From: Treponema sp.
GTDB lineage: Bacteria > Spirochaetota > Spirochaetia > Treponematales > Breznakiellaceae
Reading direction: 5' to 3'
Assembly (NCBI GenBank): GCA_031266095.1
Contig: JAISBR010000108.1
Span: 1-5,980 of the forward strand
Length of the DNA stretch: 5,980 nt
Below, piece by piece: positions 1 through 4,856 of the stretch. Made by a program: the position numbers and the translations under genes. The notes below the pieces were generated by a model. The model did no database searches, was not told the DNA's origin, and worked only from the letters and a program-made list of their open reading frames with translations. Each line of letters starts with the position of its first letter. Position 1 is the stretch's first letter.

Positions 1-164
1 GGGGGAGGCCCTATGCAGACCGCCTTGTCCGCCATTTGAACCGGCAGACTATCTTTGTCCGCCGTTGAATATACCACAACGGTTTTAATACCCATCTCCC
101 GGCAGGTACGGATAATACGGACCGCGATTTCCCCCCGGTTGGCGATAAGCAGACGTTTAATCAA
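1..164 (-). CDS. accC: Biotin carboxylase subunit of acetyl-CoA carboxylase, N-terminal part (cut by window edge)
   Basis: AccC carboxylates the biotin carried by AccB using ATP and bicarbonate, the first half-reaction of acetyl-CoA carboxylase in the cytoplasm. About 54 residues are visible. They begin (M)[16 protein letters not shown], the typical opening of the biotin carboxylase N-terminal domain (ANRGEIA motif), and continue through a [11 protein letters not shown] stretch to DKAVCIGPP, which matches the E. coli AccC start as I remember it. I place the start at a TTG (164-162), because no ATG lies upstream in frame and an AAGGA stands five bases before it. The gene follows accB by 36 bp, the usual accBC order. 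Pyruvate or other acyl-CoA carboxylases share this domain, but a short separate carrier protein next door and the FAS II context favour acetyl-CoA carboxylase. The ATP-grasp domain lies outside the window. Confidence 0.93.
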   Translation of the reverse strand, partial: MIKRLLIANRGEIAVRIIRTCREMGIKTVVVYSTADKDSLPVQMADKAVCIGPP

Positions 165-181
165 TTTGTTCCTTCTTGTGT

Positions 182-208
182 GAACCTGTGCAACAGGCTC
201 CTAGAGCC
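182..208 (-). promoter_or_regulatory. Two overlapping hairpins between accB and accC
   Basis: On the transcript strand, 200-182 folds as an 8-bp stem with one G-U pair: arms GAGCCUGU and ACAGGUUC around a UGC loop. It ends about nine bases before the accC Shine-Dalgarno. The same GAGCC can instead pair with GGCUC across the accB stop codon (208-196, with UAG as the loop). The two stems are mutually exclusive. There is no U-run after either, so this is not an intrinsic terminator. A role in mRNA stability or in coupling accC translation to accB is possible but is inference. Confidence 0.4.
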
Positions 209-698
209 GACTGACTTCAAACAAGACCTGGCCGTATTCCACCAGTTCCCCGCCTTCGGCCTTGACCGCGAGGATTTCACAGTCAAACTCCGCTTCCAGA
301 TGGTTCATCATCTTCATGGCTTCCAGGATACAGAGGGTGTCTCCGGCTTTCACCTTTACGCCCGGCGTTACAAAGGGAGGGGCGCCCGGAGCGGAAGCGG
401 CATAGAAGGTCGCCACGATAGGGCTTGTAATGGTTTCCCCGCCGGCGTCCGGACCCGCAGGGTTCCCGGTAACCGGGAGCCCCAGGTGTACCGCCCCCTC
501 CGCTGTATTTACCGGCCCGGCCGGAACGCCTGTGGTTTCGGGCGGGAGCGCCGCCGGAATCGCGGCCTCCTGCCGCAAAGCCCGGATAGCGCTTTCTTTC
601 CGCAGGATTATATGAAGCGATCCCTCTTCTATATCAAGCTCCGCCACCTGGCCGGCGCTAAATTTATCGATCAATGTTAGTATCATCTCATCATTCAT
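201..698 (-). CDS. accB: Biotin carboxyl carrier protein of acetyl-CoA carboxylase (BCCP)
   Basis: AccB carries biotin between the biotin carboxylase (AccC) and the carboxyltransferase of acetyl-CoA carboxylase, which makes malonyl-CoA. The 165-residue protein has the usual layout. Residues 1-45 form a charged N-terminal segment (MNDEMILTLIDKF). Residues about 45-90 are a flexible Ala/Pro/Gly/Thr-rich linker. A C-terminal biotinyl domain starts near 91 (SPIVATFYAAS, including the region of the BCCP thumb). The biotin attachment motif EAMKM places the biotinyl lysine at K129. Length fits bacterial AccB. The ATG at 698 follows GAGGAG with a five-base spacer, and that site lies in a 16-bp tandem repeat. 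accC follows after 36 bp. Upstream is the 338-bp repeat-rich gap after fabV, so accBC may have its own promoter. The carboxyltransferase genes accA/accD are not in the window. Confidence 0.95.
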   Translation of the reverse strand: MNDEMILTLIDKFSAGQVAELDIEEGSLHIILRKESAIRALRQEAAIPAALPPETTGVPAGPVNTAEGAVHLGLPVTGNPAGPDAGGETITSPIVATFYAASAPGAPPFVTPGVKVKAGDTLCILEAMKMMNHLEAEFDCEILAVKAEGGELVEYGQVLFEVSRL

Positions 699-700
699 AG

Positions 701-748
701 AAACTCCTCAGTTTCAAAACTCCTCAGTTTCAAAACTCCTCAGTGTCT
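701..748 (-). repeat. Tandem 16-bp repeat (two perfect copies plus a 12-nt third) carrying the accB ribosome binding site
   Basis: The plus-strand unit AAACTCCTCAGTTTCA occurs perfectly at 701-716 and 717-732. A third copy at 733-748 matches over its first 12 bases and then decays. Read on the transcript strand, each unit contains GAGGAG, at 709-704, 725-720 and 741-736. Only the first is correctly spaced from the accB ATG. The result is three identical Shine-Dalgarno sequences at 16-base intervals in the accB leader. Confidence 0.9.
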
Positions 749-754
749 TGAGCT

Positions 755-780
755 TGTTCCAAAACTGAAGTTCTGGAACA
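755..780. repeat. 26-bp imperfect inverted repeat in the accB leader
   Basis: Outer arms TGTTCCA (755-761) and TGGAACA (774-780) are exact reverse complements. The inner arms AACT (763-766) and AGTT (769-772) also pair, giving a near-continuous 12-bp dyad with one mismatch (762 against 773). No T-run follows on either strand, so an intrinsic terminator is unlikely. It sits downstream of the putative TATAAT, so it would be within the accB 5' leader. It could be a protein-binding dyad, an mRNA hairpin or a dispersed genomic repeat. The sequence does not decide between these. Confidence 0.6.
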
Positions 781-790
781 GCCTCCCTTT

Positions 791-819
791 ATTATAGTAC
801 CGGGTCCGGTACAGGCTTG
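791..819 (-). promoter_or_regulatory. Putative accBC promoter with consensus -10
   Basis: The minus strand reads a perfect TATAAT at 796-791, about 95 bases upstream of the accB ATG, leaving a leader of roughly 85 bases. Seventeen bases upstream, the -35 position (819-814) reads CAAGCC, a poor match to TTGACA, and there is no TGn extension. The 16-bp palindrome of the first array unit (797-812) fills the spacer between these elements. If the promoter is real, a protein bound there would act as an operator. The call rests on the -10 and its position only. Confidence 0.35.
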
Positions 820-1019
820 GTACCGGGTCCGGTACAGGCTTGGATCGGGGTCCCGATCAGGCTTGGATCAGGGTCCCGATCAGGCTTGGATCGGGGTCCC
901 GATCAGGCTTGGATCGGGGTCCCGATCAGGCTTAGGTCGGGGTCCCGTACAGGCTTAGGTCGGGGTCCCGTACAGGCTTAGGTCGGGGTCCCGATTAGGC
1001 TTGGGTCGGGGTCCCTGAT
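797..1019. repeat. Tandem array of about ten 23-bp units, each a 16-bp palindrome plus 7-bp spacer
   Basis: Palindromes start at 797, 820, 843, 866, 889, 912, 935, 958, 981 and 1004, exactly 23 bp apart. They are separated by the plus-strand spacer AGGCTTG or AGGCTTA. Units 1-2 have arms GTACCGG/CCGGTAC around GT. Units 3, 5 and 6 have GATCGGG/CCCGATC around GT, and unit 4 is the same with one mismatch. Units 7-8 (GGTCGGG/CCCGTAC) and unit 9 are imperfect, and unit 10 is degenerate at the fabV side. The array fills most of the gap between fabV and accB. It is not coding: 23 bp is not a multiple of three and stop codons recur. It is not CRISPR, because spacers are only 7 bp and nearly identical. 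Function is unknown: operator array, structured leader or variable-number repeat. Confidence 0.93.
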
Positions 1020-1036
1020 ATTCCGTCGGACTCACG

Positions 1037-2293
1037 TTATAGTACGGTTGACGGGTCTATGCCGGCCTCGTAGTCAATACCGGGAACATCGAAACCGTGA
1101 GCTTCGAGAAAATCATGTTTGAACCCGTTAATATCCGACGCGGTAAAGATATTCTCTTCGGTTACCGTTTCCATGCGGGCCAGGGTCTCCTTCTGAATAT
1201 CCTCCCGCATTTCCCAGTCGTCCAGGCGTATGCGGCCTTCTCCGTCCACCGCGATTTTGCCGGGGTCTGATATTCCTTCGGGAGAGTAGAGCCTGTCCTT
1301 GTAGAGTCTGACGATTTGTTCGATACAGCCTTCATGGAGGCCCTTTTCCTTCATCACCTTGAAAAGGCAGGACACGTAGAAGGGGATGATGGGAATGACC
1401 GCGCTGGCCTTGGTTACCAGAGCTTTGTTGACTGAAACCCAGGCCCGCCGCGCCGGGCTGCTGCCCGGGCAACAGCCTGGGCAACAGCCCCTGGCGAAGC
1501 TCCCGTTGATGGCTTTGGCCGCCCGCTCCAGGTCCTCCTTGGCCCGGCCTATCGTACCGTTCTTGTAGATGGTCCAGGAGAGTTCCGGCCCTATGTAGGT
1601 ATAGGCCAGGGTCTTTACCCCGGCGGCAAGGACCCCCTCTTTTTCCAGAGCTTCAATCCAGAGTTCCCAGTCTTCGCCGCCCATGACCTTGACGGTATTG
1701 GCAATCTCCTCTTCCGTGGCGGGCTCAACGCTGGTAACGGCAATCTTCCCGGTGAGCATGTCCATGGTCTTGCCCGTGTAGGTTCCCCCTATGGGTTTGA
1801 TCACCGACTTGTACATTATCCCTGTCCGGGGATCGGTCCTGACCGGGGAGGCCAGGGAATAAATGATAAGGTCGATTTTCGCCGGTATTTTGGCGGCCGC
1901 CGCGACTTCCCGTATAGCTGCGGCAGCTTCGGCTTTTATTTCAAGGGAAAAGGCGTCCCCGTTCAGGGTTTTTGCCGGGATACCCGCTTTGCCGGCATCC
2001 AGATCGAAGGTCTTGTTGTTGTACCATCCCGGAGTCCCCGTCTTTGCAGCCGACGGGGCTCTCTCCAGGGAGACGCCTACCGTGGCCGCCCCGTACCCGA
2101 AGGCCGCGGCGATGCGGCTCGCGAGGCCGTACCCGGTAGAACATCCCAGTATCAGCGCAAGCCTGGGGGCCCCTTCCGGGGGGGCGTTCAAATGTTTTTT
2201 CGTATATTCTATCTGCCTCCGCACCACCCGGGCGCATCCCTGGGGGTGGCTGTTGAGGCAGATATTACTCCGTATCATTGGTTTTAGAATCAT
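1037..2293 (-). CDS. fabV: FabV-type NADH-dependent trans-2-enoyl-ACP/CoA reductase
   Basis: This enzyme reduces the trans-2-enoyl thioester to the saturated acyl group, the last step of each elongation round. The 418-residue protein opens MILKPMIRSNICLNSHPQGC, the FabV/TER signature. It has a glycine-rich nucleotide-binding segment GCSTGYGLASR (50-60), the conserved SLASPVRTDP stretch (146-155) and KVMGGEDWE (202-210). The catalytic pair Y243 and K252 forms the Y-X8-K motif of the family. VSVNKALVTKASAVIP (286-301) is also typical. A longer reading frame begins at 2368, inside fabZ. I choose the ATG at 2293 because an AGGAG lies six bases upstream and the family start matches. That ribosome site overlaps the fabZ stop region, 13 bp away. 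Compared with T. denticola TER as remembered, there are extra residues around 265-280 (Cys-rich repeat) and about 340-346. TER enzymes act on enoyl-CoA, but the FAS II operon suggests enoyl-ACP is a main substrate here. Confidence 0.95.
   Translation of the reverse strand: MILKPMIRSNICLNSHPQGCARVVRRQIEYTKKHLNAPPEGAPRLALILGCSTGYGLASRIAAAFGYGAATVGVSLERAPSAAKTGTPGWYNNKTFDLDAGKAGIPAKTLNGDAFSLEIKAEAAAAIREVAAAAKIPAKIDLIIYSLASPVRTDPRTGIMYKSVIKPIGGTYTGKTMDMLTGKIAVTSVEPATEEEIANTVKVMGGEDWELWIEALEKEGVLAAGVKTLAYTYIGPELSWTIYKNGTIGRAKEDLERAAKAINGSFARGCCPGCCPGSSPARRAWVSVNKALVTKASAVIPIIPFYVSCLFKVMKEKGLHEGCIEQIVRLYKDRLYSPEGISDPGKIAVDGEGRIRLDDWEMREDIQKETLARMETVTEENIFTASDINGFKHDFLEAHGFDVPGIDYEAGIDPSTVL
1454..1489 (-). 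repeat. In-frame 12-bp tandem repeat inside fabV
   Basis: On the coding strand GGCTGTTGCCCA (1489-1478) is followed by GGCTGTTGCCCG (1477-1466) and the diverged GGCAGCAGCCCG (1465-1454). They encode GCCP, GCCP and GSSP at residues 269-280, between the NAD-site helix after K252 and the conserved VSVNK segment. The third copy is nearly the reverse complement of the second, so the DNA also forms a GC-rich hairpin. The reading frame is preserved because the unit is 12 bp. Confidence 0.85.
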
Positions 2294-2306
2294 GGTTAGC
2301 TCCTGT

Positions 2307-2744
2307 TCATTTTTCATTCGAAACGAGGCAAAGCCATTCCGCTTCGGCGGCGAGTTCTTCGCCCACATAGGCTTTACCGGCCTGTTTGATCATCTTGCCT
2401 GAGACCCGGAGATTTTCGATCTCCGAGCGGACCTCTTCGCCGGGGCGTACCTGGCGGCGGAATTTCACTTTATCCACCGAGGCCAGAAAAAAGAGGGCGT
2501 CCCCGCCAAGCAAGCCCAGTTTCCGCAAGCCCGCGCCGCCCGACTGAGCCATGGTTTCCACCAGGATTACTCCGGGAACCACCGGATACGCGGGAAAATG
2601 ACCTTTAAAAAAACATTCCCTTTCGGTAAAAACATGACGGGCGACTATCTGATCCTTATCGGCACTGAGTATCTCGTCCACAAACAGGAAAGGGTCCCGG
2701 TGTGGGAGCAAGGCTTCTATTTCCGGGGCCGTATGTTCGCTCAT
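2307..2744 (-). CDS. fabZ: 3-hydroxyacyl-ACP dehydratase FabZ
   Basis: FabZ removes water from 3-hydroxyacyl-ACP to give trans-2-enoyl-ACP in the cytoplasm. The 145-residue single hot-dog-fold protein has the FabZ opening LLPHRDPFLFVD (12-23). The catalytic histidine H49 lies in FFKGHFPAYPVVPGV and the catalytic acid E63 in LVETMAQ. The family's usual glycine after FKGHFP is alanine here, a conservative change. Length is normal for FabZ and shorter than a typical FabA (about 170 residues), and the Glu in LVETMAQ fits FabZ. The ATG at 2744 overlaps the fabF stop as ATGA, and a CAGGAG lies six bases upstream within the fabF end, which implies translational coupling. fabV begins 13 bp after its TGA, so dehydratase and reductase are made together. 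Confidence 0.96.
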   Translation of the reverse strand: MSEHTAPEIEALLPHRDPFLFVDEILSADKDQIVARHVFTERECFFKGHFPAYPVVPGVILVETMAQSGGAGLRKLGLLGGDALFFLASVDKVKFRRQVRPGEEVRSEIENLRVSGKMIKQAGKAYVGEELAAEAEWLCLVSNEK

Positions 2745-4015
2745 GGGTATCTCCTGAAAATTACCACTCCGTTGTGGCCCCCAAATCCCAGGGAACCTGA
2801 AGCGGCGGCATTGATTTCTCCATACCGGACTGTATTGGGCACGTAGTCCAGATCGCAGGCGGGATCGGGCTTGTCAAGATTGATGGTCGGAGGAAAGAAG
2901 CCCTCCCGTATGGCCAGGATGCAGGCAATGGCCTCTATGCCGCCGCCGCCGGCAATACAGTGGCCGGTCATGCTTTTGGTACTGGAAACCTTCATCCTGT
3001 AGGCGTGGGGGCCGAAGGCTTCTTTGATCATTCTGGTCTCCGTGGGATCGTTGATCTCCGTGGAGGTTCCGTGGGCGTTGTAGTACTGAACGTCCCCGGC
3101 CTCCATTCCCGCGTCTTCCAGGGCCCGTTTGATGGCCAGACTGCCTCCCTTGCCGGAAGGTTCCGGGGCGGTAATGTGATAGGCGTCGGCGCTGCCGCCG
3201 TAACCGGCAAATTCCGCCAGGATCTCCGCCCCCCGGGATGTGGCGTGTTCCTCGCTTTCCAGGACGAGTATGCCCGCTCCTTCGGCCAGGACAAAACCGT
3301 CCCGGTCCGCGTCAAAGGGGCGGCTCGCCTTTTCCGGCTCGTTGTTATGCTGAGTAGACAGAGCCTTGAGCATACCGAAACCGCCTACGGCAAAGGGGAC
3401 GATGCAGGATTCGGTCCCCCCGGCAATCATCACGTCGCAGCGGCCCGCGCGTATGAGGTCCAGGGCCTGGCCCAACGCGTCGGTTCCGGAGGCACAGGCG
3501 GTTACCTGGGTATAGGCCGGGCCTTTGGTCCCGTAGAGCATGGAAATATTACCCGCCGCCTCGTTGCTTATCATCATAGGTACGGTAAGGGGCAGCATAC
3601 GTTTGGGGCCCGCGTCGAAGAGTTTTTTAAAGGATTCGGAAACTACTTCAAACCCGCCTATACCGTTCCCCAGGACTATACCGGTCATTTCGCTCTCGCT
3701 TGTGATCCGTCGCTTTACGCCTTCCGGCGTTTCAAGGGTTTCCAGCAGTTTTGCCTGTTCCAGGGCCTGGCGCGCGGCGGCCGCCGCAAACTGGGTAAAC
3801 CGGCACATCTTTCGGGCATCCTTTTTATCCATCCAATCCGAGGGGTTGAAATTTTTTACCTCCCCGGCAATTTGTGAATCAAAACCTTCAGGATCAAACT
3901 GGGTGATCCTCCCTATGCCGCTCTTCCCGGCAATAAGGGCGTCTCTGAATTCTTCCACCGAATTTCCTATGGGGGATAAAATCCCCATACCGGTTACAAC
4001 TATTTTTTTCTTCAT
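2741..4015 (-). CDS. fabF: Beta-ketoacyl-ACP synthase II
   Basis: FabF elongates acyl-ACP by Claisen condensation with malonyl-ACP. The 424-residue protein carries the Cys-His-His triad of KAS I/II enzymes: C174 in VTACASGTDA, H315 in YNAHGTSTEIND and H352 in STKSMTGHCIAGGGG. It opens MKKKIVVTGMGILSPIGN and ends with the LGFGGHNGVVIF segment of the family. It is about ten residues longer than E. coli FabF, with extra length around 90-110. After H352 the usual hydrophobic/alanine run (GHLLGAAG in E. coli) reads GHCIAGGGG, placing a second cysteine beside the active-site histidine. The ATG at 4015 has AAGGAG eight bases upstream. The stop overlaps the fabZ start. FabB is an alternative name for the fold, but the sequence and context fit FabF better. 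Confidence 0.95.
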   Translation of the reverse strand: MKKKIVVTGMGILSPIGNSVEEFRDALIAGKSGIGRITQFDPEGFDSQIAGEVKNFNPSDWMDKKDARKMCRFTQFAAAAARQALEQAKLLETLETPEGVKRRITSESEMTGIVLGNGIGGFEVVSESFKKLFDAGPKRMLPLTVPMMISNEAAGNISMLYGTKGPAYTQVTACASGTDALGQALDLIRAGRCDVMIAGGTESCIVPFAVGGFGMLKALSTQHNNEPEKASRPFDADRDGFVLAEGAGILVLESEEHATSRGAEILAEFAGYGGSADAYHITAPEPSGKGGSLAIKRALEDAGMEAGDVQYYNAHGTSTEINDPTETRMIKEAFGPHAYRMKVSSTKSMTGHCIAGGGGIEAIACILAIREGFFPPTINLDKPDPACDLDYVPNTVRYGEINAAASGSLGFGGHNGVVIFRRYP

Positions 4016-4100
4016 GCGATAATCTCCTTGCGCGTAACATCCACGCGTTTAACACCCGACCTCTATCCCTATAAGGATTGACCCACTATCGGAACTCATG
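4016..4100 (-). other. fabG-fabF intergenic gap with a small stem before the fabF ribosome site
   Basis: This 85-bp gap is the largest within the fabH-fabV block. It is too short for acpP (about 230-240 bp) and shows no open frame of interest. A 5-bp stem CGCGT/ACGCG with a 7-base loop lies at 4047-4031, ending one base before the fabF AAGGAG (4029-4024). It could slow fabF initiation slightly. I see no convincing promoter or terminator. Confidence 0.4.
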
Positions 4101-4844
4101 TTACATAAACATTCCGCCGTCCACACTCAGGACCTGTCCGGTGATGTAGGACGCGCTGTCCGAGGCCAGAAATAAAGCCGTCTCCGCCACATCCTCCGGC
4201 GTTCCCGCCCGCTTCAGGGGAATAAGGGACAGCATCTTTGCCCTGGCTTCTTCGCCCATAGCGCCGGTCATGTCGGAGGTGATGTATCCCGGGGCTATGG
4301 CGTTGACCCGCACCCCCCGGCCGGCGGTTTCCTGGGCCAGACTCTTGGTCAACCCGATGAGTCCCGCCTTGCTGGAGGCGTAATTCGCCTGCCCGCCGTT
4401 CCCGTGGACGCCTACCACGCTGGACATATTGATGATGGCTCCCTGCCTCCGGCGTATCATGTCCCGGCCCACCGTGCGGGCAATCAAAAAGACGGCGGTT
4501 AGATTCACGTCCAGGACCTTTTGAAAATCTTCCAGAGTCATCCTGAAAGAGAGATTGTCCCTGGTGATCCCCGCGTTGTTCACCAGAATGTCAAATGTAT
4601 CCGCCTCTTTAACCGCTCCGTTAACGATTTCTTCTACATCCGCCAAATTACCCAGGTCCGCGGTAATCCAGTGGAACTTACCCCCCGCCCGGCTTATCCG
4701 GCCGGCCAGATCATCCGGTTCCCTGGTTCCTATTCCCCAGACTTCCGCGCCTTCGGCGATGAACCGTTCCGCTATGGCCCTGCCTATACCTCGTGAAGCC
4801 CCGGTAACCAGGGCCTTTTTTCCTGTTAAACGCATATTGTCCAT
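4101..4844 (-). CDS. fabG: 3-oxoacyl-ACP reductase FabG
   Basis: FabG uses NADPH to reduce 3-oxoacyl-ACP to the 3-hydroxyacyl form. The 247-residue protein is a classical short-chain dehydrogenase/reductase. It has the cofactor motif TGASRGIG (14-21), the structural NNAG (89-92) and the full catalytic tetrad N114, S142, Y155 and K159 (YASSK). The VVGVHGNGGQANYASSKAG stretch and the end ITGQVLSVDGGMFM are diagnostic of FabG within the large SDR family. R18 beside the glycine motif is typical of NADPH use. The ATG at 4844 has GGGAG six bases upstream. A second ATG at codon 4 would sit too far from that site. fabD ends 12 bp before the start. Length is typical and nothing looks truncated. Confidence 0.96.
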   Translation of the reverse strand: MDNMRLTGKKALVTGASRGIGRAIAERFIAEGAEVWGIGTREPDDLAGRISRAGGKFHWITADLGNLADVEEIVNGAVKEADTFDILVNNAGITRDNLSFRMTLEDFQKVLDVNLTAVFLIARTVGRDMIRRRQGAIINMSSVVGVHGNGGQANYASSKAGLIGLTKSLAQETAGRGVRVNAIAPGYITSDMTGAMGEEARAKMLSLIPLKRAGTPEDVAETALFLASDSASYITGQVLSVDGGMFM

Positions 4845-4856
4845 ATTATTCTCCCG

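Noticed and set aside
180..680. Plus-strand open frame opposite accB
   Set aside because: It is a shadow of accB. The minus-strand protein has the EAMKM biotinylation motif and a good ribosome site.
755..780. Rho-independent terminator for the fabH-fabV transcript
   Set aside because: The dyad is strong, but the minus strand after it reads AGCTCAAGAC with no T-run. On the plus strand only a short CCCTTT follows.
797..1019. CRISPR array
   Set aside because: The spacers are 7 bp and nearly identical, and the repeat itself is only 16 bp. No unique spacers or cas genes are present.
1036..1041. Second promoter at the fabV stop codon (TATAAC on the minus strand)
   Set aside because: The match arises from the fabV end codons and stop. 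The -35 position reads CGGCAT, with no resemblance to the consensus.
1820..1850. GGTCCTGACC palindromic stretch as another copy of the array palindrome
   Set aside because: It encodes the conserved PVRTDPRTG segment of FabV and lacks the GT-centred arms and spacer of the array.
2294..2368. N-terminal extension of FabV starting at 2368
   Set aside because: It lies inside fabZ in another frame. The family start MILKPMIRSN at 2293 has its own AGGAG at six bases.
1863..2402. Plus-strand open frame opposite fabV and the fabZ end
   Set aside because: It is antisense to two conserved genes and crosses their junction. Its translation is low-complexity Ala/Arg/Ser without family features.
2960..3877. 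Long plus-strand open frame opposite fabF
   Set aside because: It lies entirely antisense to a well-conserved FabF, has no recognisable domain and reflects the GC-rich codon pattern of the real gene.
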